The notes: generated by a model not told the origin, from the letters alone. Numbered from the stretch's first letter, positions 1 through 8,243 are shown. The stretch is 18,114 bases of DNA from JAJYZP01 sp049964535 (GCA_049964535.1 JBMFXG010000032.1:1-18114), one strand, 5' to 3'. Made by a program: numbers and translations.

Positions 1-252
1 GGGTTCCAACAGGAATCGATCTGACTCCAGTGCCACAACCTTATCGAAATGCTCTGCGAGGAAGACCGTCAACGACCCAAGTCCAGGGCCGATTTCGATG
101 GCGTTACGCTGAGCTCCCTCTCCCCACGCCAGCCGTGCGATCTTCGCAGCAAGGTTAGCATCGACCAGAAAGTTCTGCCCAAGAGAGCGTGAGGGGGTAC
201 GACCGGCAGCCTCTAAGGCCGAACGAACCTCCGTTGCACGCACACCTTCCAT
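1..252 (-). CDS. rsmA: 16S rRNA dimethyladenosine transferase RsmA/KsgA, N-terminal 84 residues (cut by window edge)
   Basis: The enzyme dimethylates two adjacent adenines near the 3' end of 16S rRNA using S-adenosylmethionine, late in 30S assembly. Translating the minus strand from the ATG at 250-252 gives an open frame to the window edge with the family hallmarks in order: SLGQNFLVD (around residues 22-30), then the SAM-binding motif EIGPGLGSLT (around 55-64) and VVALESD (around 72-78), the acidic end of the second strand that holds the ribose of SAM. It begins 9 bp after the stop of the secreted-protein gene upstream, so the two are probably cotranscribed. The order metG, tatD, secreted cell-wall protein, rsmA is the usual actinobacterial arrangement. 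No clear Shine-Dalgarno sequence is visible before the ATG. The rest of the gene lies outside the window. Confidence 0.95.
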   Translation of the reverse strand, partial: MEGVRATEVRSALEAAGRTPSRSLGQNFLVDANLAAKIARLAWGEGAQRNAIEIGPGLGSLTVFLAEHFDKVVALESDRFLLEP

Positions 253-261
253 GCGCTCAAG

Positions 262-945
262 CTACCAGCTCAGCGTGGCATCGATAACCCCTGTGCCTAG
301 CCAAGCTAGTTGCGCAAAGGTTGCCGGTGAAAGATCGAGGATTCGCCCGTCAAGATACGGTCCTCGATCATCAACCACACAGGTCGTTGCTCGCCCACCA
401 TACGCAATGTGAACGACGGTTCCAAACGGTAGCCAAGGCGATGCACAGGTTCCCGCCGATGATCCGTACCACGACACCCATCCAACCTCACTCGAGGGCA
501 AGGGCTGTTGGGTTACAGTAGCTAGCTCGATGGTGGGCGGTGGCGGCAGGACGGAGTGCGCCGGTTTGATCAAGACCGCAGGATGATCGAAGACGCTTGA
601 GACATTTTGGGCCGGTGAAGTCACGTCTAAGCTCTGAGTGCCCACGAGAGCGGCGACACTCTTAGATTTCAAGACCGCACCCTCATGAGAAGAGATAGCC
701 TCGGTCGCTTGTGAAGAGAGCTCAATCGCAGAGACAAGTTGAGAGCCTGGGAGACTCCGTCCTGGAGAGCTAGTGAAGTTTACAGAGCTCACGCTCCGCT
801 GTGAGACCGATAGGGATGTTGCCGACAGTGAAGAAGCCAAGAAAGGTGTCAACGCCATTGACACTCCAAGCCCGAGGGGCAAGGCGAATCTCTTTCTTGA
901 AAAGTAGGTAACAGCCAGGACGGTGCCTTTCTCTCGACAATACAA
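262..945 (-). CDS. Secreted double-psi beta-barrel (RlpA-like) protein in the rpfB position
   Basis: This 227-residue protein has a hydrophobic signal or anchor segment at about residues 20-42, preceded by the basic stretch SRKRFA. A long low-complexity Ser/Val/Pro-rich linker follows (about 43-150). The C-terminal domain of roughly 75 residues starts at GWVSWYG and carries FGTVVHI and DDRGPYLDGRILDLS, the Asp-Arg-Gly and RxLDLS pattern of RlpA/3D double-psi beta-barrels, found in peptidoglycan-acting proteins. In many actinobacteria this locus holds the resuscitation factor rpfB; neither the Rpf lysozyme-like fold nor a G5 domain is visible, so an equivalent wall function is an inference. 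The only standard start in the upstream part of the frame is TTG at 943-945; a CTG at 916-918, preceded by AAAGG at 7-nt spacing, would give a more typical signal peptide. The exact start is therefore uncertain. Confidence 0.8.
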   Translation of the reverse strand: MYCREKGTVLAVTYFSRKRFALPLGLGVSMALTPFLASSLSATSLSVSQRSVSSVNFTSSPGRSLPGSQLVSAIELSSQATEAISSHEGAVLKSKSVAALVGTQSLDVTSPAQNVSSVFDHPAVLIKPAHSVLPPPPTIELATVTQQPLPSSEVGWVSWYGSSAGTCASPWLPFGTVVHIAYGGRATTCVVDDRGPYLDGRILDLSPATFAQLAWLGTGVIDATLSW

Positions 946-1330
946 ACCTCACGAGTGTGACGAAAGTCTCACCCATGCGCCTCAGGGCTCGGAGTAGCCT
1001 ACCGGACATTGTTGAACATCGGTCGGTAGCGTCATCGTCTCCGCCCCCAACGAACGCTGCCACGGATCGCTTCACTCCGTGCTTCGAGAACGCTCCTAGA
1101 CCATCTTGCAGAGACACCTAAGACTCCCGTGAACCGATCAAGCGTCATCTTTTGCGAGCCAAAACAAACTGCTCCAAGACACGAAGCTTCCGACAAGGGT
1201 CTCACCGCAGCTACCCCAGAGCCACGGCCCGCACCAAGCTCTCAACGCACCAAGCTCTGGGAGTGTATCGATGCGTACCACCTTCACTACCAGGACATCT
1301 TCTTACTCACGTCCCATGAGCAAAGGGGGT

Positions 1331-1347
1331 GTGACCGCAACGGTCAC
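1331..1347. repeat. 17-nt inverted repeat (7-bp arms)
   Basis: GTGACCGCAACGGTCAC is a perfect inverted repeat with a 3-nt centre, lying in the non-coding spacer about 390 bp upstream of the secreted-protein gene. It could be an operator or a small hairpin. No T-run follows on either strand, so it is not a standard terminator. Confidence 0.5.
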
Positions 1348-1428
1348 TCTGATATCGACAACCGATTCGCTCCAGACATACACTCGCACTACCACTGCTA
1401 GAAGAGTGAAAGAATGCGGATGAGAGCC

Positions 1429-1445
1429 AGGCATGGTCCATGCCT
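1429..1445. repeat. 17-nt palindrome, possible operator or hairpin
   Basis: AGGCATGGTCCATGCCT is a perfect palindrome around a central T. As RNA it would fold into a 6-7 bp stem with a very short loop. It lies about 210 bp downstream of the permease stop and 480 bp upstream of the secreted-protein start. No T-run follows. Confidence 0.5.
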
Positions 1446-1657
1446 CTGACAGAACGTAGTCTTGCCAGAATGGATTTTGTAGGGATTACAACTGTGTAGA
1501 AAGCACAGAGAAGTGGCTCGCAACAGATGTTTCGATGAACATCAAAAAATAACTCTGCAAAAACTTAGAAAGTCGGTGTTTTGAGACCTCTACGATCTCG
1601 CGACTGACCATACAGCCGCTGTCAACGGTCAGAATCCGCCTTCGAAACCCTCGAGCA

Positions 1658-3490
1658 TCAGTCACTTGAGAGCCGGTACGGAACCCGTGCGACGTTGACA
1701 TTGCTCTGACGCCTCAACACGTTTGCCAACACTACTCCCCGCTGGTTTTGGAGTAAGCGATGCCGCCACTTTCTCGGCTCAACCTCTGGGATCAAGACCA
1801 TAATCTGACGATCTCGCAGCCTTGGTGATCGCAGATACTCCAGCGCTGGCGCTGCCACTGCCCGTGAGTGAGGTCGCAGGATAACGAGGTCCACACCCGG
1901 ACTCCATCGATCCCACTCGGACCGCAAGTTGTCGGCGCGATCATCATCGAACTGAACGCTCAGCGCTATCACCTCATCCCCTAAGGAGAGCGCCGTCGCT
2001 AACGCATGCTCCGCCATCTTCGAGACCGAAGCCACGGTCACGAGAATGAGGACCTTCTGAGGTTGCGGTATGCCTGGAGTAGAACCCAATCCGAGCTCGG
2101 ACGCCACGTCTCGGTAGTATCGAGCGATACGTGAGAATACGAAGATGAGAATCGGGATTGCGACGACCACGATCCAAGCGCCGCCGGCAAACTTCGTCAC
2201 AAGGAAGATCACCGTTGCCACCGCTGTCATCGCTGCGCCGAGACCATTGAGCATCGCTCGAGCCCACCACCTCCGTGGCCTCTGTTGACACCAGTGGCGC
2301 ACGAGACCGGCTTGAGAAAGCGTGAAGCCAGTGAATACCCCAATCGCAAACAGTGGAATCAGAGCATCGGTATTCGCATTCACACCAATCAAGAGCAGCG
2401 CGGCCAGTATCGTGAGCACGACGACCCCATAGCGATACACCGGTCGATCGGCCCGAAGTCCAAAGACGTGCGGCACCAAGTTGTCTCTCGCCAGGAGACT
2501 CGCTAGGACCGGAAGGCCGCCATAGGAGGTGTTAGCAGCAAGGGCTAGTATCAGTGTTGTCGCTAGGTCGATGACGTAGTAGAGCCAACCCCTACCCACG
2601 GAAGCACCGGTTATCTGGCTCAGGACGGTCTGACTAGCAGTTGGAGCCACGTGAAATCTCACCGCCAGCACCGAGAGGCCCAGCAGCATCGACCCAAGGA
2701 TCCCGCCGAGTAGGACCTCGGTCCTCATCGCACGACGAACTCGGGGGGCTCGGAACGCAGGAACGTCGTTGGCGATAGCTTCTACGCCAGTCAGAGCGCT
2801 ACATCCAGCAGCGAACGCTTTCAAGATCAGAAATACGCCAATGGCACCTGCGACCTTCGGAATAGCGACGGGGTGCATGCCGGAGTTCGCAACAGGGTGC
2901 AATCGCAGAAGTCCTGAAATGATAACGATGTAGATCCCACCGATAAAAACTGCCGTCGGCAGTATGAAGGCACGTGCACTCGTCGCAAGACCACGCAGGT
3001 TGAGCGCCATCAAGACTGCCAAGATGACGAGAGAGAGAACCAACGTGTGAGAAGAGAGACTTGGAAACGCCGACACCAAAGCAGCCACACCAGCTGAGAT
3101 AGAAACCGCTACGGTGAGGACGTAATCAACGACGAGTGATGCTGCCGCTAACCGGCTCGCATGCACACCTAAGTTCGCCTTCGAGACTGCGTAGCATCCA
3201 CCGCCATCTGGGAAGGCTTCAATGACCTGCCGATAGGAGAACACTAAGATAGCGAGCAGTACAACAATTGCAATGGTGATCGGCTCAATCTTCGCAAGCG
3301 CTCCCGCCCCAGCAGTTGCCAGTACTGCGAGCATTGCCTCCGGTCCGTAGGCGACAGAACTGATGGCATCGAGTGAGAGAGCCGGTATTCCCTCGATGGC
3401 GGTAATCCGAGCAGCTTCCGAACCCTCACTACTCCAGAGCTGGTCCTGTGGGGACTCCCGATCTTCCCCATCGGGAAAGCTCTCAGTCAG
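1658..3490 (-). CDS. KimA-like APC-superfamily permease with cytoplasmic C-terminal domain (start codon unclear)
   Basis: This is an integral membrane transporter of the amino acid/polyamine/organocation superfamily. About twelve hydrophobic helices precede residue ~430 (counted from the CTG at 3490), followed by a soluble domain of about 150 residues containing SEWDRWSPGVDLVIL, LIPEVEPRKW, HRLLQNQRGVVL and VPYRL. That tail is typical of the KimA/YdaO-type potassium importers and their relatives. The first helix carries IPALSLDAISSVAYGPEAM, matching the family SDALSSVAY signature, and PDGGGCYAVSKANLG follows. The first in-frame ATG (3332-3334) lies after this signature, so it cannot be the true start. 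The frame stays open up to the TAA at 3527-3529 but contains no ATG, GTG or TTG. CTG at 3488-3490 has GGAAG six bases upstream; ATT at 3404-3406 has GGAAG eight bases upstream. The coordinates use the CTG (610 residues). The substrate (potassium or amino acid) is not decided by the sequence. Confidence 0.85.
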   Translation of the reverse strand: MTESFPDGEDRESPQDQLWSSEGSEAARITAIEGIPALSLDAISSVAYGPEAMLAVLATAGAGALAKIEPITIAIVVLLAILVFSYRQVIEAFPDGGGCYAVSKANLGVHASRLAAASLVVDYVLTVAVSISAGVAALVSAFPSLSSHTLVLSLVILAVLMALNLRGLATSARAFILPTAVFIGGIYIVIISGLLRLHPVANSGMHPVAIPKVAGAIGVFLILKAFAAGCSALTGVEAIANDVPAFRAPRVRRAMRTEVLLGGILGSMLLGLSVLAVRFHVAPTASQTVLSQITGASVGRGWLYYVIDLATTLILALAANTSYGGLPVLASLLARDNLVPHVFGLRADRPVYRYGVVVLTILAALLLIGVNANTDALIPLFAIGVFTGFTLSQAGLVRHWCQQRPRRWWARAMLNGLGAAMTAVATVIFLVTKFAGGAWIVVVAIPILIFVFSRIARYYRDVASELGLGSTPGIPQPQKVLILVTVASVSKMAEHALATALSLGDEVIALSVQFDDDRADNLRSEWDRWSPGVDLVILRPHSRAVAAPALEYLRSPRLRDRQIMVLIPEVEPRKWRHRLLQNQRGVVLANVLRRQSNVNVARVPYRLSSD

Positions 3491-4172
3491 CGAACGCTTC
3501 CGATGACGTCTTGGACCGACAAGGGCTTAGGAACATGTCGCGAGCGTAGCATGGAAACTCTCCCATTTCGCAAAGCGAGCGTGACTCTCCATCACAGTTC
3601 GACCAAGGTGAGGAACCGGTATCTGCCATCTCCGCTTCATCGGAGAGCTCAGTGATCAACCTCCACAGGTCGACTCTCAAACGGGGAGAGCCGTACCCGT
3701 CCTCACGAGCACCTGAGTCAACGCCTACATGAACGCTCCCTCTCTTGGGTACAGATGGATCGCTCTTGACCGAAGCTAGATCGCTTTGCACAAGAGGCGC
3801 CAACCGCACGTAGCCGAGCAGATACAGAAGTCCCGCCAAACAACGCAACTTTCGAGGTCTCCACTCACCGAAAGCCTTGGTCTTCATGCAGCACGAGGAC
3901 TCTCTACCCGGTCCAAGCTGCGTGAGCGGCAGGCACCTAGAACAGAAATTGGGCCAATCCGCAGATCGACTTCGGAACCAGGAGAGCGGCCTCGTCCAAT
4001 CCTCAAGACCGTCATCGGTCTACCCGGCAGACCACCAATCCTCAAAGAGAGGTGGGTGCTGCACGGCGTGCACAAGTACCGAGCAACCACCGCGGCACTG
4101 CCCATCAAGAGCTCGAACGCCTGGTTCGTGCCACGGACGAGATTGGGGCCCTCTCATCGACTCGCTCCCCAT
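3491..4172. other. About 680-bp spacer between tatD and the permease; no gene recognised
   Basis: A minus-strand open frame at 3483-3887 (134 codons, ATG start, one hydrophobic patch LRCLAGLLYLLGYV near its N-terminus) ends with a TGA that overlaps the candidate CTG start of the permease. I recognise no family in it, its ribosome site is weak, and the rest of the product is not protein-like, so I do not call it a gene. Plus-strand frames at 3786-4184 and 3877-4197 likewise resemble nothing known. The motif CCAATCCTCAA occurs twice (from about 3997 and 4036), which may be chance. The permease promoter or leader must lie here, but I saw no c-di-AMP (ydaO) riboswitch-like pattern. Confidence 0.45.
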
Positions 4173-4973
4173 TTACCTCCGTAGGGAGTCAAGCTGAAAC
4201 GCCCTCAAGGCATTAGAAGTCGTCTCCTCTTGAAAGGTTCTAATGTCAACTCCTCGAAGCTGGGCAATGAACTCACCGGTAATTGCGACATTTCGGGGCT
4301 CATTTGGCCGACCGCGTAACGGCACCGGTGTCAAATACGGAGAGTCAGTCTCCACCATGATGCGGTCTCGAGGAATCATCTGGACGACCTCTCTGAGCTC
4401 GTGGGAGTTCTTGAAGGTCACGATCCCCGATACCGAGATGTAGGCACCGAGCGCAAGCGAGCGTTGAAGCTCGTCCTCGCCACCGATAAAACAATGAAAG
4501 ACGATCCGCTCGGGAAGCGGACGACTTTCCAAAAGTTCAAAAGTTTCCGACCAGGCATCGCGCGTATGAATCACCAGTGTTCGGTCGCTCGCTCGAGCAA
4601 GTTCGATCTGGGCCTCAAATGCGGAGCGCTGTTTCTCTCGTGGAGAGTGTTCGTAGAAGTAGTCGAGTCCACACTCACCCACTCCAACGATCAGATGCTC
4701 TTCATCTTCAGCGAGTAGCTGCTCCAGAACCAGGTGGGTCTGGTCGTCGTAGTTCTGAGCATCGTGTGGATGGACACCGATCGTCGAGCCCACAGAGAGA
4801 TCCGGGGCGTGCCTGCGCAGTGACCTCGCCACCGACTGAGAACTCCGAGAACTCTCGAGATCGGTACCAACGATCACGACACCACCTACTCGAGCCTCCC
4901 CGAGGCCCTCTACGAGCTCTTCAAGATGGTCATCACTAAGGTGACAGTGCGTGTCTAGCCAGAGCTCTCTCAC
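4173..4973 (-). CDS. tatD: TatD-family metal-dependent deoxyribonuclease
   Basis: TatD proteins are amidohydrolase-fold metalloenzymes with 3'-5' exonuclease activity on DNA, linked to DNA repair and turnover. The 266-residue product has the usual length and all metal ligands: DTHCHL with His9 and His11, GVGECGLDYFY with Glu100, HTRDA with His136, HCFIGG with His160, and VETDSPYLTPVPLRG with Asp210, followed by the family signature GRPNEP. The start is GTG at 4971-4973: a TGA stop lies two codons upstream, so no longer form is possible. The purine-rich GAGGA abuts the GTG directly, too close for a normal Shine-Dalgarno, so start recognition may be unusual. In most actinobacteria tatD follows metG closely; here it is separated from metG by about 725 bp and from the permease by about 680 bp. 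Confidence 0.95.
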   Translation of the reverse strand: MRELWLDTHCHLSDDHLEELVEGLGEARVGGVVIVGTDLESSRSSQSVARSLRRHAPDLSVGSTIGVHPHDAQNYDDQTHLVLEQLLAEDEEHLIVGVGECGLDYFYEHSPREKQRSAFEAQIELARASDRTLVIHTRDAWSETFELLESRPLPERIVFHCFIGGEDELQRSLALGAYISVSGIVTFKNSHELREVVQMIPRDRIMVETDSPYLTPVPLRGRPNEPRNVAITGEFIAQLRGVDIRTFQEETTSNALRAFQLDSLRR

Positions 4974-5699
4974 TCCTCAATCACACCCTTCGTATCGATT
5001 CCACTCTCATTACGCCTCATCACCCCGCCACGCAAGGCAGGCAGACCGACGAAGCTTGAACGATCGGAATGGAGCAGTCACCCAAAAAGACCCAAGAGGC
5101 TGTCCACTCGCTCTCGCACAGACGGTCTACCATAGGCTATGGGCTCGAAAGACGAGAGTGCTCCGCCCACAGACTGCGACATTCCTGCACCACATCTATC
5201 GAGTTTTTGCCACTCACTTCAAACGGCACCGGCGAGCACAAAGCGCTGCACCTGCAGCCTGTGACAAGGGTTGCATAGAAGCGTCGACGGTCCTTCGCTG
5301 CTAGAAACTGAGCGCGCACGACCACCTGATACCACAGGGCACTCAAGGTGGCATCGGAGGTGTCGCAAGCGAGCACACCGTCCGCACGCTCCATTGGACC
5401 TCTGCTCTTGCGCATGGACAGACACGGTGTTGAGCTCTCGACTCCGCTGTTCCACACACTCCACCGTGCTTCTAGAACCTCAAAACTGCGCTCCGATTGT
5501 CTCGTTGCATGGCCCTCGGCCCGACACCACAACACTCATCCCATAGGCCTCCCACAGCTCTGTGGCCGTTCGGGACGCACTCGTACCGGGAGCTCAGAAC
5601 GACCTGGTAGCGACACCAAATGGCAGGCCTAGTCACGACGAGAGACCAGCCCTCCTGGCCTTTCGTGAGACCACCTCAGCGTTTGCTCGCTGTGCGGAG
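4974..5699. other. 726-bp spacer between metG and tatD; no gene recognised
   Basis: Several overlapping open frames exist on both strands (for example 5137-5535 minus, 132 codons; 4951-5304 plus, 117 codons), but none shows a known motif, signal peptide, hydrophobic pattern or convincing ribosome site. The minus-strand frames alternate in quality, as a long-decayed coding sequence might, but I cannot name an ancestor. No tRNA or terminator hairpin stood out. Confidence 0.45.
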
Positions 5700-7226
5700 T
5701 TAGGAAGGTTCGCTGCGGCGTGGAAAGACCGGTGCTGCCTTCACCAGCGGCACACCACCTCGGTACCCACCCCAATGCAGTGCATCATCGAGATCCACTG
5801 AGGTCGGGTGATCCTCGAGTCCGAGCCGCTTCCACACAAGCTCACTGCTTTCGAGGAGAACTGGGGAGGAGAGGATACAGACCACGCGAAGCACCTCAAG
5901 ACAGGTGCCGAGCACACGCTCGATGAGTGACCTATCGGTCGACTTCCATGGTTCAGTGCTTTCGAGAAGAGCGTTAGCGCTTCGAATGAGCTCCCACGTC
6001 GCCTCGAGAGCGTCCTGTGGAGCGGGTATCTCCCACGAGCTCACAGCTCGCTCTACTCGCATATCGAAGTCCAAGATATCGGGCGGAACGGGAGGGGCTC
6101 CCGGCGCTACACCGTCAAGTTTGGAGTTCACAACTGCCACGACTCGCTGTAATAGGTTACCGAGATTATTGGCGAGATCGCTGTTGTGCCGCTGAACGAG
6201 GCCCTCGAAGGTGAAGTCCCCATCAGACCCAAGCGTGCTCTCGCGCAGGAGATAGTAACGAAGTGAGTCCAGGCCGTACTCCGCAGCTACCTCTAGTGGA
6301 TCAACGTTATTGCCACGGCTCTTTGACATCTTCTCGCCAGAGGCGAGAAGCCAACCGTGAACCACAAACGATGAAGGGGGTTCAATCCCCGCCGCCATAC
6401 ACATTGCGGGCCACCACACACAGTGAAACCGAAGAATATCTTTACCGAGCACATGACAGACCGAGGGCCACCAATGGTCGAAGTTCGCTTGATCTTCTCC
6501 ATAAGAGATGGCAGTAAGGTAGTTGATCAGGGCGTCATACCAAACGTAAAAGACGTGATCTGTGTCCCACGGGACCGGTACACCCCAATCGATCGAGGTA
6601 CGCGAGATAGATATATCGTCGAGACCACCTCGAATGAAACCGAGAGCTTCATTTCGGCGAGATACCGGAAAGACTGCTCCAGGATTCTCGTCGTACCAGG
6701 ACTGCAGACGATCCTCGAACGCAGACAGACGAAAAAAGTAGTTCTCTTCCGACATCTCAATGACCGGCTTGAGATGCACGGTACAGAGCCCACCGTCAGT
6801 GAGCTCCTCTTCGCTGTAGTACGCTTCGCAGGCCACACAGTAAAGACCTACGTAGGTGTCTTTGAAGATATAACCATTGTCGTAGATCCTCTGCAGGAAC
6901 GCTTGCACGGTTCGATAGTGTGCGGGCTCAGTCGTTCGCAGGAAGCGATCGTTGGAGATACCAAGGTCTCTCCACGCATTGAAAAAGTTCACCGACATTC
7001 GATCCACCCACTCCTGCGGTGTCGCTCCACTATCGTGAGCAGCCTGTGCTACCTTCAGGCCGTGCTCGTCGGTGCCCGTCAAAAAGAAAACTTCACGTCC
7101 TCGAAGCCTCGCCCACCGTGCAATTGCGTCGGAAACTACCATGGTGTAGGCGTTTCCAAGATGTGGCCGTCCGTTGACATAGTAGATCGGCGTCGTGAGG
7201 AAGAGGGGTTGAAGCCGTTGATTCAT
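5700..7226 (-). CDS. metG: Methionyl-tRNA synthetase
   Basis: Class Ia aminoacyl-tRNA synthetase that charges tRNA-Met with methionine in the cytosol. From the ATG at 7224-7226 the protein has 508 residues, close to the roughly 510-520 of actinobacterial homologues, and begins MNQRLQPLFLTTPIYYVNG. The HIGH-class signature is PHLGNAY (His22-Asn25), the KMSKS loop is intact at about 299-303, and a single zinc knuckle is formed by CVAC (Cys130/133) and CTVH (Cys148/His151). WDTDHVFYVWYDAL is the methionine-pocket region. The end is a helical anticodon-binding domain with no C-terminal tRNA-binding extension. The frame also allows an earlier TTG at 7275-7277 inside the end of rsmI, but homology begins at the ATG, which has GGAG 11 bases upstream. 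It follows rsmI by 38 bp and is almost certainly cotranscribed with it. Confidence 0.97.
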   Translation of the reverse strand: MNQRLQPLFLTTPIYYVNGRPHLGNAYTMVVSDAIARWARLRGREVFFLTGTDEHGLKVAQAAHDSGATPQEWVDRMSVNFFNAWRDLGISNDRFLRTTEPAHYRTVQAFLQRIYDNGYIFKDTYVGLYCVACEAYYSEEELTDGGLCTVHLKPVIEMSEENYFFRLSAFEDRLQSWYDENPGAVFPVSRRNEALGFIRGGLDDISISRTSIDWGVPVPWDTDHVFYVWYDALINYLTAISYGEDQANFDHWWPSVCHVLGKDILRFHCVWWPAMCMAAGIEPPSSFVVHGWLLASGEKMSKSRGNNVDPLEVAAEYGLDSLRYYLLRESTLGSDGDFTFEGLVQRHNSDLANNLGNLLQRVVAVVNSKLDGVAPGAPPVPPDILDFDMRVERAVSSWEIPAPQDALEATWELIRSANALLESTEPWKSTDRSLIERVLGTCLEVLRVVCILSSPVLLESSELVWKRLGLEDHPTSVDLDDALHWGGYRGGVPLVKAAPVFPRRSEPS

Positions 7227-7264
7227 AGCGCGTCGTTCTCCAGTCGTCAATGACACCGTCGAGC

Positions 7265-8233
7265 CTACCTCCCCCAATCGGAGGGATCTCTCTGGCCGAA
7301 CTGGATCTGGTCGGCTTCCGAACCACGGAGTAGACGTTTGTAGGCATCTCCTTTTGAGATTCCGGTAGCCTTCGCCAAGATCTCCGAGCTCACTTTCGTT
7401 GGAAGCCGATGCCGTTGAAGAATCTCGATTAACTCATTGGAAACGACAGGATCGTCGAGATTCGCTACTCGACTCAAAGACCCAGCATCAGCGGCCGCCA
7501 CAACGAGGACAAACTCGCCCCGTAGAGTCCTCTCGTTTATCCACCTCAGGAGGTTACCAATGGTTCCGTGAAAAAACTCTTCATACTTCTTGGTCAACTC
7601 GCGACCCACGACAACTCGCCTCTCAGACCCGAACGTCGACTGCAGTTCAACGACCATATCGGCAAAACGATGAGGAGCCTCGAATAGCACGATCGGCACT
7701 TCGCTGAAGCTTAAGCGCTGCAGCACCTGTCTCCGTTTACCTGCTTTCGCAGGTAGAAAGCCTTCAAATCGAAACTGCGAGACGTCAAAGTCGGCGGCGG
7801 CCACGATGGTCGCCACTGCGGACGGACCTGGTACGACTGAAACACTACCGCCAGCATCGACAACAGCACGGACCAGGGACGTACCCGGATCCGAGACCGA
7901 CGGCATACCAGCATCGGAGACCACCGCTACCGACCGACCTCCGCAGACCCATGCCGCCACGGTCTCACCCGAGACTGCGCGTGGGCCGCGTAGTGCCACA
8001 ATGTTTTTCGGCCATAGCCCAACCGCTCGCAGCAGAACGGTAGTAACACGGGTGTCCTCCGCAACGATGACATCAGCACTCTGTAGCGCAACAAGAGCCC
8101 TAGAGGAGAGATCTCCGAGATTTCCGATCGGAGTGCCAATAACCATCAGTGGCATCGGCGAGTGGTCGCTTACAATCGCCTCTCGAGGATCGTTGACAGC
8201 CGTGGGGTCAATTCCTTCAACCTCGTTCGTCAT
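7265..8233 (-). CDS. rsmI: 16S rRNA (cytidine-1402-2'-O)-methyltransferase RsmI
   Basis: RsmI 2'-O-methylates C1402 in the decoding centre of 16S rRNA with S-adenosylmethionine. The 322-residue product has the tetrapyrrole-methylase fold with VIGTPIGNLGDLSSRAL (about 31-47), AEDTR (58-62), SDAGMPSVSDPG (106-117) and VPGPSA (134-139). FEAPHR and GRELTKKYEE follow, as usual in this family, and then a C-terminal helical segment ending in ISKGDAYKRLL. The ATG at 8231-8233 has GAGAAG six bases upstream, overlapping the TGA of the preceding gene. This adds about 27 residues before the conserved core; an internal ATG at 8153-8155 would give a shorter form but lacks a comparable ribosome site. It is followed by metG at 38 bp. 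Confidence 0.97.
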   Translation of the reverse strand: MTNEVEGIDPTAVNDPREAIVSDHSPMPLMVIGTPIGNLGDLSSRALVALQSADVIVAEDTRVTTVLLRAVGLWPKNIVALRGPRAVSGETVAAWVCGGRSVAVVSDAGMPSVSDPGTSLVRAVVDAGGSVSVVPGPSAVATIVAAADFDVSQFRFEGFLPAKAGKRRQVLQRLSFSEVPIVLFEAPHRFADMVVELQSTFGSERRVVVGRELTKKYEEFFHGTIGNLLRWINERTLRGEFVLVVAAADAGSLSRVANLDDPVVSNELIEILQRHRLPTKVSSEILAKATGISKGDAYKRLLRGSEADQIQFGQRDPSDWGR

Positions 8234-8243
8234 GACGCACTTC

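Larger units (their letters stand above)
946..1657. other. 712-bp spacer with no recognisable gene
   Basis: The stretch between the secreted-protein gene and the permease gene holds only short open frames on both strands (for example 1129-1401 plus, 770-1117 minus), none with a recognisable family, a good ribosome site or hydrophobicity pattern. It contains two short palindromes (1331-1347 and 1429-1445). Just downstream of the permease is an A/T-rich patch (about 1535-1590) with runs of six and five A on the plus strand, that is T-runs in the direction of permease transcription, but without a strong GC-rich stem in front. The promoter of the downstream gene is presumably near 950-1100, but I cannot pick one out. 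Confidence 0.5.

Noticed and set aside
1535..1590. T-runs on the minus strand downstream of the permease suggest an intrinsic terminator.
   Set aside because: Only a weak 4-bp ACTT/AAGT stem precedes the first T-run, so I did not call a terminator.
3483..3887. A 134-codon minus-strand frame whose stop overlaps the possible CTG start of the permease.
   Set aside because: The overlap is suggestive of coupling, but the product is not protein-like apart from one hydrophobic patch, and no family is recognised.
3997..4046. CCAATCCTCAA occurs twice about 39 bp apart.
   Set aside because: Only 11 bases are shared, with no further symmetry or third good copy; consistent with chance.
5137..5535. A 132-codon minus-strand frame between metG and tatD.
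   Set aside because: It has no known motif, no clear ribosome site and no signal or membrane segment, so I left it as unassigned spacer.
6376..6390. GGGGGTTCAATCCCC looks like the T-arm of a tRNA on the plus strand.
   Set aside because: It lies inside metG, encoding the conserved AAGIEPPSSFVVHG segment on the other strand, and no acceptor, D or anticodon arms can be found around it.
6423..7253. A 276-codon open frame on the plus strand.
   Set aside because: It is antisense to metG, whose product has all family motifs; the plus-strand product resembles nothing.
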